This document shows, in pieces, positions 1-8,483 of a stretch of 64,000 nt of DNA. Positions within the stretch are counted from its first letter, which is position 1. Each line of letters opens with the position of its first letter. The notes under the pieces were generated by a model, which was given only the letters and a program-made list of their open reading frames with translations, was not told where the DNA came from and searched no databases. Origin of the DNA: Streptomyces tendae (GTDB taxonomy: Bacteria; Actinomycetota; Actinomycetes; Streptomycetales; Streptomycetaceae). The translations under genes and the position numbers were made by a program. The DNA is taken from the NCBI RefSeq assembly GCF_014650435.1, contig NZ_BMUY01000003.1:124001-188000 (forward strand), given 5' to 3'.

Positions 1-263
1 TAGCCGCGGCTGAGCAGGAGCGGGACGAGGACGGCCGCCGCGTCGCCGAGGGCGGCGAGCGTGTCCGGCAGCAGGGGCTCGTTCAGCTCGACGTGGCCCA
101 GGTGCACCGGCAGGGCGGGGCGCAGGGCGCGGACCCGGTCGAGGAGGGCCCGTACGGTGCTGAGCGCGCGCGGGTCGCGGCTGCCGTGCGCGACGACGAC
201 CAGGGCGGGGGTGCCGCCGGTGGCCGGCGCGGTCCTGTTGCTCGTCACTGTCGTCACCGTCAT
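1..263 (-). CDS. CbiX/SirB-type sirohydrochlorin chelatase, 5' part (runs off the left edge)
   Basis: Only the first 87 codons are in the window; the frame is open to base 1. The N-terminus contains LVVVAHGSRDPRA (His26), the metal-binding AHGSR signature of class II CbiX/SirB chelatases, followed by VHLGHVELNEP and AVLVPLLLSRG, the usual beta strands of that fold. CbiX enzymes insert Fe or Co into sirohydrochlorin. Next to nasA and upstream of nirB, the likely product is siroheme, the cofactor of NirB; this is inference from context. The ATG at 263-261 is the first in frame, with a weak ribosome site. A fused C-terminal domain cannot be excluded because the gene is cut. Confidence 0.85.
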   Translation of the reverse strand, partial: MTVTTVTSNRTAPATGGTPALVVVAHGSRDPRALSTVRALLDRVRALRPALPVHLGHVELNEPLLPDTLAALGDAAAVLVPLLLSRG

Positions 264-326
264 GCACCGAGGGTGACGGCCGGAGATTGCCTCCCCGTTG
301 CGTGGGTGTCACGGGGATTTTCCGTC

Positions 327-373
327 GGTTCACACGGCGCCGCCCCCGCCGTGTGAGCGCTGCCGGGTGAACC
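327..373. promoter_or_regulatory. Nested inverted repeat between chelatase and SanA-like gene
   Basis: An outer pair GGTTCAC (327-333) / GTGAACC (367-373) encloses an inner perfect 9-bp stem CACACGGCG (331-339) / CGCCGTGTG (347-355) with a 7-base loop. The outer and inner arms overlap by three bases, so they would be alternative or cruciform structures. It lies between two divergent genes and could be an operator or a 5' UTR structure; no family recognised. Confidence 0.35.
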
Positions 374-431
374 GGACGGCCTCCGCGGGCGTCCCTGGTG
401 GCAGGAACCGACCGGGGAGGGGACCGCCCGC

Positions 432-1118
432 ATGCGCCGCCCGAGGCTTCGCAGACCGCGTCTTCCGCGCACCCGCAAGGGGCAGCGGCGGCTGGTGCAG
501 GCGGTGATGGCCGGGTGTGTGCTGGCGCTGCTGCCGGGCGCGTGGCTGCACCTGGTCACCGACGGCCGGCTGCGTACCGTCGCCGACGTGCCGCGCACCG
601 AGGTCGCCGTCGTCTTCGGGGCCGGGCTGTGGGACGGGGAGCCGTCGCCGTACCTCGCGCACCGGCTGGACGCGGCGGCGCGGCTTTACCGGGCCGGGCG
701 GATCGAGGTGGTGCTGGTGTCCGGGGACAACAGCACCGAGGAGTACGACGAGCCGGACGCCATGCGCGCCTACCTGGTCCGGCACGGTGTCCCGGACGGG
801 CGGATCGTCAGCGACTACGCGGGCTTCGACACCTGGGACTCCTGCGTCCGGGCGAAGAAGATCTTCGGCGTCGACCGGGCGGTGCTGATCAGCCAGGGCT
901 TCCACATCCGGCGGGCGGTCGCCCTGTGCCAGGAGGCCGGGGTGGCCTCGTACGGCGTCGGGGTCGACGACGAACACGACGTGACCTGGTACTACGGGGG
1001 CGCCCGGGAGATCCTCGCGGCGGGCAAGGCGGCGCTGGACGCGGTTCTCGAGCCGGATCCGCGCTTCCTCGGGCCGAGGGAACCGGGGGTGGCGCGGGCC
1101 CTGGCCGACGCCGGATGA
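432..1118 (+). CDS. SanA/YdcF-like DUF218 membrane protein
   Basis: 228 aa. A basic N-terminus (about 1-20) is followed by one membrane segment (about 22-42), then a DUF218 domain outside the membrane. The DUF218 core shows VAVVFGAGLWDGEPS, LYRAGRIEVVLVSGDN, DYAGFDTWDSC and AVLISQGFHIRRA, all typical of the SanA (vancomycin-exclusion) branch, including the conserved acidic and His residues. Family members are thought to act on the cell envelope, possibly peptidoglycan precursors, but the reaction is not established. A purine-rich GGGGAGGGG lies about 10 bases before the ATG. It is probably a single-gene unit; nasA follows 104 bp downstream on the same strand but has its own promoter region. 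Confidence 0.85.
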   Translation: MRRPRLRRPRLPRTRKGQRRLVQAVMAGCVLALLPGAWLHLVTDGRLRTVADVPRTEVAVVFGAGLWDGEPSPYLAHRLDAAARLYRAGRIEVVLVSGDNSTEEYDEPDAMRAYLVRHGVPDGRIVSDYAGFDTWDSCVRAKKIFGVDRAVLISQGFHIRRAVALCQEAGVASYGVGVDDEHDVTWYYGGAREILAAGKAALDAVLEPDPRFLGPREPGVARALADAG

Positions 1119-1170
1119 CGCGTCCCTCACCGCGGCCCGGCGGGGGCGGGGAGGTCGCCGTCCCCGCCGT

Positions 1171-1205
1171 GTAACAGGGCGCCGCCCGGTCGCGTAACAC
1201 GGAAG
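1171..1205 (+). promoter_or_regulatory. Possible GlnR-type motif upstream of nasA
   Basis: Two GTAAC pentamers (1171-1175 and 1194-1198), 23 bp apart, lie just upstream of the nasA start, the second followed by a GGAA stretch. GlnR boxes in Streptomyces consist of gTnAC/GaAAC half-sites at 11-bp steps, so the spacing here is one base off the ideal 22. nasA genes are known GlnR targets in S. coelicolor; the assignment here is inference. Confidence 0.35.
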
Positions 1206-1221
1206 CCGCAGGCTGGGCGGC

Positions 1222-3348
1222 ATGCAGAGCACCGGCACGCGCAACCCCGCCACCACCCCCACGCACTGCCCGTACTGCGCCCTGCAGTGCGGGATGAACC
1301 TGACGCCCGTCGAGGGCGGCACCGTCGAGGTGTCCGAGCGGGCGGACTTCCCGGTGAACCGGGGCGCGCTGTGCGGCAAGGGGCGTACGGCGGCGGCGGT
1401 GCTGGCGCCGGGAGCGCGGCTGACCTCGCCGCTGGTGCGCTCGGGCGACGGCGCGCTGGTGCCGGCCGGCTGGGACGAGGCGCTGGACCGGATCGCCGGG
1501 AACCTGGAGCGCACGCGGGCGCGGTACGGCGCGGACGCGCTCGGGGTGTTCGGCGGGGGCGGGCTGACCAACGAGAAGGCGTACGCGCTGGGCAAGTTCG
1601 CCCGGGTGGTGCTCGGCACCTCGCAGATCGACTACAACGGGCGGTTCTGCATGTCGTCGGCCGCGGCGGCCGGGACGCGGGCCTTCGGGCTCGACCGGGG
1701 GCTGCCGTTCCCGCTGGAGGACGTCCCGAGGACCGGGTGCGTGATCCTCGTCGGGTCGAACCCGGCGGAGACGATGCCGCCGTCCCTGCGGTACTTCACC
1801 GAGCTGCGGGAGAACGGCGGCACCCTGATCGTCGTCGACCCGCGCCGGACGAAGACCGCCGAGCAGGCCGACCTGCACCTCGCGCCCCGGCCCGGCACCG
1901 ACCTCGCCCTCGCGCTGGGCATGCTGCATCTGGTCGTCGCCGAGGGCCGGGTCGACGAGCCGTACGTCGAGGAGCGCACGTCCGGCTGGGAGGAGGCGCG
2001 GGCGGCGGCGATGGCGCACTGGCCGGAGCACGTGGAGCGGATCACGGGGGTGTCCGTTCCCGAACTGCGCGAGGCGGTACGGCTGTTCTGCGCGCCCGAG
2101 GCGGCGATGGTGCTCACCGCGCGCGGGCCCGAGCAGCAGGCCAAGGGCACGGACACGGTGGGCGCCTGGATCAACCTGTGCCTGGCGACCGGGCGGGCCG
2201 GGCGGCCGCTGTCCGGGTACGGCTGTCTGACCGGGCAGGGCAACGGGCAGGGCGGGCGCGAACACGGGCAGAAGGCCGACCAGTTGCCGGGCTACCGCAA
2301 GCTGACCGACGGCGCGGCCCGGCGGCACGTGGCCGAGGTGTGGGGCGTGGACCCCGACTCGCTGCCGGGGCCGGGGCGCAGCGCGTACGAACTGCTGGAC
2401 GCGCTGGGCACGGACGTCAGGTCGCTGCTGGTGATGGGGTCCAACCCGGTGGTGTCCGCGCCGCGCGCCGCACACGTCGAGGAGCGGCTGCGGTCGCTGG
2501 ACTTCCTGGCCGTGTGCGACGTGGTGCTCTCCGAGACGGCCGAACTCGCGGACGTGGTACTGCCGGTGACCCAGTGGGCGGAGGAGACGGGTACCACGAC
2601 GAGCCTGGAGGGGCGGGTGCTGCTGCGGCGGCGCGCGATCACACCGCCGGACGGGGTGCGCGGCGACCTGGAGGTGCTGCACGGGCTGGCCGGGCGGCTC
2701 GGCGTGGAAAAGGGGTTCCCGACCGATCCCGAGGAGGTCTTCGAGGAGCTGCGGCGGGCGAGCGCGGGCGGCCCGGCGGACTACTCCGGGATCGACTACC
2801 GGCGACTGGCCGAGGAGAACGGCGTCTTCTGGCCCTGCCCCGCGCCGACCGGGGGCGACGACACCCGTAACCCCACCGCGCCCCACCCCGGCACCCCGCG
2901 CCTCTTCCTCGACCGCTTCGCCACCGACGACGGCCGGGCCCGCTTCGTGCCCGTGGCGCACCGGCCGAGCGCCGAGGAACCGGACGACGAGTACCCCGTG
3001 CTGCTGACCACGGGCCGGGTCGTGGCGCAGTACCAGTCCGGGGCGCAGACCCGGCGGGTGGCCGAGCTGAACGCCGCCGCGCCGGGCCCCTTCGTGGAGC
3101 TGCACCCGCGGCTCGCGGCGCGGCTGGGGGCGGCCGAGGGCGACCCGCTGGCGGTCGTGTCCCGGCGGGGGCGGGCGGTGGCGCCGGCCCGCATCACCAC
3201 CGGCATCCGGCCCGACACCGTGTTCATGCCGTTCCACTGGCCGGGCGAGGGCCGCGCCAACACGCTGACCAACCCGGCCCTGGACCCGACCTCGCGGATG
3301 CCGGAGTTCAAGGTGTGCGCGGTACGGGTGGAAACGGTGACGTCCTAG
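1222..3348 (+). CDS. nasA: Assimilatory nitrate reductase catalytic subunit
   Basis: 708-aa cytoplasmic molybdoenzyme reducing nitrate to nitrite. The N-terminal 4Fe-4S site is CPYCALQC with Cys16, Cys19 and Cys23, plus Cys51 in ALCGKG. The molybdopterin oxidoreductase domain fills the middle, with NGRFCMSS giving Cys143 as the likely Mo ligand, and the dinucleotide-binding domain (about 580-705) ends the protein. No Tat signal is present, and the protein lacks the extra C-terminal BFD-like 2Fe-2S domain seen in some proteobacterial NasA, so it needs an external electron donor. The ATG at 1222 puts the Cys motif at the family position. The nitrite reductase genes lie 8 kb downstream. Confidence 0.95.
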   Translation: MQSTGTRNPATTPTHCPYCALQCGMNLTPVEGGTVEVSERADFPVNRGALCGKGRTAAAVLAPGARLTSPLVRSGDGALVPAGWDEALDRIAGNLERTRARYGADALGVFGGGGLTNEKAYALGKFARVVLGTSQIDYNGRFCMSSAAAAGTRAFGLDRGLPFPLEDVPRTGCVILVGSNPAETMPPSLRYFTELRENGGTLIVVDPRRTKTAEQADLHLAPRPGTDLALALGMLHLVVAEGRVDEPYVEERTSGWEEARAAAMAHWPEHVERITGVSVPELREAVRLFCAPEAAMVLTARGPEQQAKGTDTVGAWINLCLATGRAGRPLSGYGCLTGQGNGQGGREHGQKADQLPGYRKLTDGAARRHVAEVWGVDPDSLPGPGRSAYELLDALGTDVRSLLVMGSNPVVSAPRAAHVEERLRSLDFLAVCDVVLSETAELADVVLPVTQWAEETGTTTSLEGRVLLRRRAITPPDGVRGDLEVLHGLAGRLGVEKGFPTDPEEVFEELRRASAGGPADYSGIDYRRLAEENGVFWPCPAPTGGDDTRNPTAPHPGTPRLFLDRFATDDGRARFVPVAHRPSAEEPDDEYPVLLTTGRVVAQYQSGAQTRRVAELNAAAPGPFVELHPRLAARLGAAEGDPLAVVSRRGRAVAPARITTGIRPDTVFMPFHWPGEGRANTLTNPALDPTSRMPEFKVCAVRVETVTS

Positions 3349-3476
3349 CGGCGTCATCCTCTCCTCCCATGATCTCCACGGGAGCGCTATGGACATGTCA
3401 TGCCCAGGGATCTTGAATCCGGGTCAGGCAACAGCGCCCCCCAGCGCCGAAAGGCGCGCCCGTCCCGAGGAGATCG

Positions 3477-5120
3477 ATGAGCCGAATACGGCACGTCAGA
3501 GGTTCCCGTCTCGTCCTGGCCGGTACCGCCGCCACCACCGCGACCCTGCTGATCGCCGCCCTCGCCCCCGGCGCCGCGGCGGCCGGCCGCCCGACCCCGG
3601 CCACGGCCCTCGACCACGCGGCGGCCGCCCTGTCGGACCACGCCGCCGCCCTGGGCCTGACGGACGCCCAGGACACCGAGGTCCGCGACGTCATCGTCGA
3701 CGAGGACGGCACCCAGCACGTCCGCTACGACCGCACCTACCGCGAACTCCCCGTCCTGGGCGGTGACTTCGTCGTCCACCTCGCCCCCGGCGGCGGCTTC
3801 CGCGGTGCCGACCGCGCCACCGACGCCCCGATCTCCCTGCCCACCGTCACCCCGAAGCTGTCGGCGCCCAGGGCCGCCGACCTGGCCGCGAACGTGCTGC
3901 GCGCCGCCAGCCCGGGCGAGCTGCTGAAGAAGCTCACCGCCAAGCCCGAGCTGGTCGTCGACGCCCTGCACGGCGCCCCGAAGCTGGCCTGGCGCACCGA
4001 CGCGGCGGCGCTGGACCCCCTCGGCAACCCGGTCGCGCGCACCGTGCTGACCGACGCGGGCACGGGCGCCCGCATCGACGCCTGGGACACCATCGAGTCG
4101 GTGTCCGGCGACGGCGAGTCGCTGTACGGGGGCACGGTGCCGCTGGAGACGACGCAGTCGGGTTCGTCGTACCGGCTCGAGGACCCGACGCGCGGCGGCA
4201 CGTACACGGGTGACGCGGAGAACCGGACCGACCTGTGCTTCCTCACCGTCTGCCTGGTGCGGGCGCCCGCGACGCTCTTCACCGACGCCGACAACCACTG
4301 GGGCACGGGGAAGGCGGACGACCGCGCCTCGGCCGCGGTGGACGCGCAGTACGGCACGGACGCCACCTGGGACTACTACGAGGACGCCCACGGGCGCACC
4401 GGCATCGCGGGCGACGGCAAGGGCTCGTACAACCGCGTGCACTACGGCACCCGGTACAACAACGCCTTCTGGGACGACGGTTGCTTCTGCATGACGTACG
4501 GCGACGGTGACGGGACGACCTTCGGGCCGCTGGTCTCGCTGGACGTCGCCGGGCACGAGATGTCGCACGGGGTGACGTCGAAGACGGCGGCGCTGACGTA
4601 CTCGGGCGAGTCGGGCGGCCTGAACGAGGCGACCTCCGACATCTTCGGCACCCTGGTGGAGTGGCACGCGGACAACGCCACCGACCCCGGGGACTACCTG
4701 ATCGGCGAGAAGGTCGTCCGGGACGGCTTCGGCCGGGACGCCCTGCGGTACATGGACCGGCCGAGCCGGGACGGCAGTTCGGCCGACTGCTGGAGCAGCG
4801 CGGTGGGCGACATGGACGTCCACTACTCCTCCGGCGTCGCCAACCACTTCGCCTACCTGCTGGCCGAGGGCAGCGGTACGCGGACCGTGGGCGGCGTGGC
4901 GTACGACTCCCCGACCTGCGACGGGTCCACGGTCGCCGGCATCGGCCGGGACAAGCTGGGCGACATCTGGTACCGGGCGCTGACGGTGTACATGACCTCG
5001 TCCACCGACTACGCGGGCGCCCGCGCCGCCACCCTGAGCGCGGCCGGTGACCTGTACGGCACCGACAGCGCCGAGTACGCAGCGGTCGGCGCGGCGTGGA
5101 GCGCGGTGTACGTCGACTGA
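3477..5120 (+). CDS. Secreted thermolysin-like (M4) metalloprotease
   Basis: 547-aa preproprotease. A Sec signal peptide (RGSRLVLAGTAATTATLL then APGAAAA, about 1-36) is followed by an FTP/PepSY propeptide region (to about 220) and the M4 catalytic domain. Zinc site: HEMSH gives His360, Glu361 and His364, and NEATSD gives the third ligand Glu384 twenty residues later, the gluzincin arrangement. The later active-site region with SSGVANHFAYLLAEG supplies the transition-state His. Start chosen at 3477, with GAGGAG about 4-9 bases upstream. It is a stand-alone gene between nasA and a LysR regulator. Role: extracellular protein degradation. Confidence 0.93.
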   Translation: MSRIRHVRGSRLVLAGTAATTATLLIAALAPGAAAAGRPTPATALDHAAAALSDHAAALGLTDAQDTEVRDVIVDEDGTQHVRYDRTYRELPVLGGDFVVHLAPGGGFRGADRATDAPISLPTVTPKLSAPRAADLAANVLRAASPGELLKKLTAKPELVVDALHGAPKLAWRTDAAALDPLGNPVARTVLTDAGTGARIDAWDTIESVSGDGESLYGGTVPLETTQSGSSYRLEDPTRGGTYTGDAENRTDLCFLTVCLVRAPATLFTDADNHWGTGKADDRASAAVDAQYGTDATWDYYEDAHGRTGIAGDGKGSYNRVHYGTRYNNAFWDDGCFCMTYGDGDGTTFGPLVSLDVAGHEMSHGVTSKTAALTYSGESGGLNEATSDIFGTLVEWHADNATDPGDYLIGEKVVRDGFGRDALRYMDRPSRDGSSADCWSSAVGDMDVHYSSGVANHFAYLLAEGSGTRTVGGVAYDSPTCDGSTVAGIGRDKLGDIWYRALTVYMTSSTDYAGARAATLSAAGDLYGTDSAEYAAVGAAWSAVYVD

Positions 5121-5208
5121 CCCCGACTGACCTCCGGTCGTCCGGCACCCGTCCCGCCCGCGCTCGCTTAGGCTTGCGGCGAGAGCACGAACGACGGGAC
5201 GGGAGCCG

Positions 5209-6138
5209 ATGAGCCTGAGGCAGTTCGAGTACGCCCTGGCCGTCGCCGAGGAGGGCTCGGTGACGGCCGCGGCCGAGGCGCTGCGCGTCGCCCAGCCCTC
5301 GGTGTCCCAGCAGATCCGCGGCCTGGAGCGGGACCTCGGTGTGGAGCTGTTCTCCCGCACCCCGACCGGTCTGGTGCCCACCGTGGCCGGCCGCGCCTTC
5401 CTGCGGGACGCGGAGATCGCGGTGAACGCGGCGCGCCGGGCGCGGGCGACGGCGCGGGCCGGCTCCGAGGAGCTGGCGGGAGAGCTGGTGGTCGCGGTGC
5501 AGATGGGCCTGGGCACGCGGCAGCTGCCGGGCGCCCTGAGCGCGCTGCGCCGCCGCTTCCCGCGCCTTGAGGTCACCGTCTTCGAGGAGCCGAACCCCAC
5601 CGAGCTGGAGCGGCTGGCCCGCGGCGGCGTGCTGGACCTCGCCATCATGGCCGGACCGTGCGACGAGGGCCTGTACGACGGCCACCACCTCGGTGACGAG
5701 GAGTTCGTCGTGGTGCTGGCGGCCGGGCACCCGCAGCTCGCCGCGGACCGGGTCGCGCTGCGTGACCTGGAGCGGGAGCCGTGGGTGCGCTTCGATCCCG
5801 CCAGCGCGCTCGACGGCGTCCTGGTGGAGGTGCTGCGGGAGAACGGGCTGGCCCCGACCACCGTCGCCCGGGTCTCCCAGACGGCGACGGCCGTGCGCTG
5901 GGCCGCCCACGGACTCGGGGTGACGTTCGTCCCGGCCTCCGCGGTGCCCCCCGGTAACGAGCACCTGGTGCGCCCGGTGTCCCCCGCCGTGTCCCAGCCC
6001 GTGGTCGCCGCGGTCCGGCCCGGCGCGGGTCCCGCGGAGACGGCGCTGCTGGAGTTCCTGCGGCAGGAGACCTGGTACCGGTTCGCTCAGAGCTGGGTGG
6101 CGCCGCCGTCCACGGCCAGCTCGGCGCCGGTCGTGTAG
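5209..6138 (+). CDS. LysR-family transcriptional regulator
   Basis: 309 aa. N-terminal winged HTH: MSLRQFEYALAVAEEGSVT, then AAAEALRVAQPSVSQQIRGL (recognition helix), with the rest of the wing to about 60. A periplasmic-binding-protein-like effector domain spans about 90-295, with LDLAIMAGPCD and VRWAAHGLGVTFVPA. The 3' end overlaps the convergent SDR gene by 52 bp, so its last 17 residues are antisense to the conserved C-terminus of that enzyme. Upstream, TTAGGCT at about 5167-5173 resembles a -10. The convergent SDR pair and the nearby FMN reductase are possible targets, but LysR regulators usually control divergent genes and none is divergent here. Confidence 0.9.
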   Translation: MSLRQFEYALAVAEEGSVTAAAEALRVAQPSVSQQIRGLERDLGVELFSRTPTGLVPTVAGRAFLRDAEIAVNAARRARATARAGSEELAGELVVAVQMGLGTRQLPGALSALRRRFPRLEVTVFEEPNPTELERLARGGVLDLAIMAGPCDEGLYDGHHLGDEEFVVVLAAGHPQLAADRVALRDLEREPWVRFDPASALDGVLVEVLRENGLAPTTVARVSQTATAVRWAAHGLGVTFVPASAVPPGNEHLVRPVSPAVSQPVVAAVRPGAGPAETALLEFLRQETWYRFAQSWVAPPSTASSAPVV

Positions 6139-6830
6139 GTGGCGTCGAAGGCGAGGAAGGCGGCGGCCCGGGCGATCTCCTCGGGGGTGCCGAAGCGCCG
6201 CATGGGGTTGTCCGCGACCCGTTCCGCCTTGAACCGCTCGGCCTCCTCGGCGGTCATCGCCGCGTCCAGGGCTCCGGTGTCGACGGGGCCGGGACTGACC
6301 GCGTTGACCCGGATGCCGCGGGGCAGCAGCTCACTGGAGAAGCTGCGGGCCATCGAGCGCAGCGCCGCCTTCCCGGCCGCGTAGACGCTGGTGTCCGCCA
6401 TGCCGATGACATTGGCGATCGAGGTGGTGAGGACGACGCCGGCGCCCGTGTTCAGCAGCGGGGCGAGCTTCTGCACGGTGAACCAGGCGCCCTTGACGTT
6501 GATGTCGAACAGCTCGTCGTACGCCTCCTCGGTCGTCGAGCCGAGCGGCGTGAGGGTGGCGATGCCGGCGTTGACGAACAGGGCGTCGACCGTGCCGAGT
6601 TCGGCCTTCACCCGGTCGGTGAGGGTGTCCAGGTCCGGCAGTGAGGCCACGTCGCCCCGTACGGCCACCGCGTTCTCGCCGAGCCGCTCCCGGGCGGCGT
6701 CGAGCGTGGCCTGCGAACGGCCGGTGATCACGACGCGGGCTCCGCCGGCCACCAGCAGCTCCGCCATCGCGAGGCCCATTCCGCTGCCGCCACCCGTGAT
6801 CACGGCATTCCTGTTGCTGTACATTCCCAT
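6087..6830 (-). CDS. Short-chain dehydrogenase/reductase (SDR)
   Basis: About 247 aa, classical SDR. Rossmann motif AVITGGGSGMGLAMAE, then LFVNAGIATL (NAG motif), catalytic Ser in TTSIANVIG and YAAGKAA (YxxxK), then the PGPVDTGALD loop, and the C-terminal DATYTTGAELAVDGG typical of NAD(P)-dependent oxidoreductases. Start set at the ATG at 6830, where a purine run precedes it; an in-frame ATG at 6866 would add 12 residues. Substrate unknown. It lies 84 bp downstream of a second SDR on the same strand, probably co-transcribed, and its 3' end overlaps the LysR gene tail to tail. Confidence 0.88.
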   Translation of the reverse strand: MGMYSNRNAVITGGGSGMGLAMAELLVAGGARVVITGRSQATLDAARERLGENAVAVRGDVASLPDLDTLTDRVKAELGTVDALFVNAGIATLTPLGSTTEEAYDELFDINVKGAWFTVQKLAPLLNTGAGVVLTTSIANVIGMADTSVYAAGKAALRSMARSFSSELLPRGIRVNAVSPGPVDTGALDAAMTAEEAERFKAERVADNPMRRFGTPEEIARAAAFLAFDATYTTGAELAVDGGATQL

Positions 6831-6870
6831 TTCCGGGCCCCTTTTCGCAGACTTTTCCAGCTTCATTTCT

Positions 6871-6912
6871 TTCGGGGGCGCACCCCGGGAATTCGGGGGC
6901 GCACCCCCAGAA
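6871..6912. repeat. 21-bp tandem duplication between two SDR genes
   Basis: Two adjacent 21-base units (6871-6891, 6892-6912) begin with the same TTCGGGGGCGCACCCC and differ at only two of 21 positions. The region is the short intergenic stretch between the two SDR genes and reaches to 3 bases from the stop of the upstream one. Each unit contains the small palindrome GGGGGCGCACCCC, so each could form a weak hairpin attenuating read-through. Confidence 0.6.
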
Positions 6913-6914
6913 TG

Positions 6915-7682
6915 TCAGCCCCTGGGATATTCCCCGCCGTCCACCGCGAGGCTGGTTCCGGTCACCCAGCCCGCGCGGTCGGACACGAGGAACAGCACCG
7001 CGTGGGCGATGTCGTCGGGCAGGCCGTCGCGCCCCAGCGGGGCGGTGCCGCTCGGGGCCGGACCGGCGTCGAGACGCGCCCAGTGCTCCCGGGTCTCCTC
7101 CCCGCCGGGGGTGGAGGTCCGGCCGGGGCTGACGGTGTTGACCCGCACGCCGGAGGGGGCCAGCGTCGCGGCCAGTCCGGCGCTGTAGTTGTCCAGCGCC
7201 GCCTTCGCCGCCTGATAGTGCAGGAACGGGGGTGCGGGGGGCGCGACCGCAGCGGAGGAGATGTGCACGATCGCACCCGAACGCCGCTCCCGCATGCCCG
7301 GCACCAGAAGGGAGTTCAGCCGGACCGACGCGAGGAGGTTGAGGTTCAGGGTGTCCAGCCACTCCTCGTCGGGGATGACCAGGCCGTCCTTCTGGGGCCG
7401 CGCCCCGCCCGCGTTGTGGACCAGGATGTCCACCCCGCCGAGCGCCTCGTGCGCGGCCCCGGCGAGCGCCTCGGCCCCGGCGGGGGTCCGCACGTCCGCC
7501 TGCACGAAGCGCGCCCCCTCCGGCGCCGGGCCGGTCGCCGACCTGGCGGTCGTGATCACCTCGGCGCCGGCGTCCAGGAGCCCGCGGACGATCGCCGCTC
7601 CGATTCCGCGCGTGCCGCCGGTGACCAGGGCCCGCTTTCCGGCGAGCTCCCGATTTCCCGACGTGTTTTCGTTCGTGGTCAT
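6915..7682 (-). CDS. Short-chain dehydrogenase/reductase (SDR)
   Basis: About 255 aa. ALVTGGTRGIGAAIV (TGxxxGIG cofactor motif), DILVHNAGGA, catalytic Ser in VHISSAAVA and YQAAKAA (YxxxK), SPGRTSTPGG, and C-terminal GTSLAVDGGEYPRG. Start set at the ATG at 7682 because AAAGGGCAGTGG precedes it; an in-frame start at 7718 lacks such a site. First gene of a probable two-SDR operon. The flanking FMN reductase and LysR gene suggest a small redox-detoxification group, but the substrate cannot be read from the sequence. Confidence 0.88.
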   Translation of the reverse strand: MTTNENTSGNRELAGKRALVTGGTRGIGAAIVRGLLDAGAEVITTARSATGPAPEGARFVQADVRTPAGAEALAGAAHEALGGVDILVHNAGGARPQKDGLVIPDEEWLDTLNLNLLASVRLNSLLVPGMRERRSGAIVHISSAAVAPPAPPFLHYQAAKAALDNYSAGLAATLAPSGVRVNTVSPGRTSTPGGEETREHWARLDAGPAPSGTAPLGRDGLPDDIAHAVLFLVSDRAGWVTGTSLAVDGGEYPRG

Positions 7683-7830
7683 TCCACTGCCCTTTCCGGG
7701 AATCTCGTGATGACGCACTCACGGTAGGTCCGGGAAATGAGCGGGGGCAAAGACGAAATTGCAGCGGGTGCCATAGGAAGTTCCTATGGCACCCGTTCCT
7801 ATGGCACCCCTGCGACGCTCCTGCGGCGCC

Positions 7831-8445
7831 TCACGCTCCGTCGTAGGGACGCTTCTCCTTCGCCTCCCGCAGGGCCCGGCCCCACCACACCAGCTGGTCG
7901 AGCATCGTCTTGGCCGCCGCGTCCGGACCGGACGGGTCCTTGAGCCTGCCCTCGTCGTCGAACGACGCGCCGGCGTTGTGGAAGGAGACGGTGTCGCGGA
8001 CGGTGACGGCGTGCAGTTCGGCGAAGACCTGGCGCAGGTGCTCGGCGGCCCGCAGGCCGCCGGCCAGACCGCCGTAGGAGACCAGGCCGACGGGCTTGGC
8101 CCGCCACTCGGTGAAGTGCCAGTCGATGACGTTCTTCAGGCCCGCCGGGAACGAGTGGTTGTATTCAGGGGTCAGCACGACGAACGCGTCGGCGCCCGCC
8201 AGTTTCGGGGTGATCTCCGCCAGCGCGGCGGTCGCTTCCGGTGTCGGGGCGAAGGTCGTGGGCAGCTCGGTCCCGGCGACGTCCACCACCTCGGGCACCA
8301 GGTCCTCGTGGGCCCGGAGGTGGTCCAGGAGCCAGTCGGCGACGACCGGGCCGAAACGGCCGTGGCGGTTGCTGCCGACGAGCAAGGTGACGCGCAGCGG
8401 TGCGGTCGTCGTGTTCACGGTGGTCGTGCTGGTCATGGTGTCCAT
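7831..8445 (-). CDS. NADPH-dependent FMN reductase (SoxR-regulon type)
   Basis: 204-aa flavodoxin-fold reductase. VTLLVGSNRHGRFGPVVA is the N-terminal FMN phosphate loop of the NADPH-dependent FMN reductase family, and LTPEYNHSFPAGLKNVIDW is its signature second flavin-binding segment. It reduces FMN or quinone-like compounds with NADPH. The promoter carries a near-perfect SoxR site, and an NADPH-dependent FMN reductase gene in this chromosomal position is an established SoxR target in S. coelicolor, induced by redox-active actinorhodin-type pigments. The predicted transcript start falls at or within two bases of the ATG at 8445, so the mRNA is probably leaderless; Met4 is an alternative start. 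Confidence 0.92.
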   Translation of the reverse strand: MDTMTSTTTVNTTTAPLRVTLLVGSNRHGRFGPVVADWLLDHLRAHEDLVPEVVDVAGTELPTTFAPTPEATAALAEITPKLAGADAFVVLTPEYNHSFPAGLKNVIDWHFTEWRAKPVGLVSYGGLAGGLRAAEHLRQVFAELHAVTVRDTVSFHNAGASFDDEGRLKDPSGPDAAAKTMLDQLVWWGRALREAKEKRPYDGA

Positions 8446-8452
8446 GCCGGAG

Positions 8453-8483
8453 ATCCTGGTACCTCAAGTTTGCTTGAGGTCAA
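8453..8483 (-). promoter_or_regulatory. SoxR box within a 19-bp-spacer promoter
   Basis: ACCTCAAG-TTTG-CTTGAGGT (8461-8480) is an inverted repeat with perfect 8-bp arms that matches the SoxR consensus. Reading the minus strand, TTGACC (8483-8478) and CAGGAT (8458-8453) form -35 and -10 elements separated by 19 bp, the overlong spacer that MerR-family activators such as SoxR correct. The CDS begins about 8 bases after the -10. Confidence 0.88.

Noticed and set aside
889..3396. 835-aa minus-strand frame across nasA
   Set aside because: Arg/Pro/Gly-rich antisense frame of a strongly supported gene; a GC-rich shadow.
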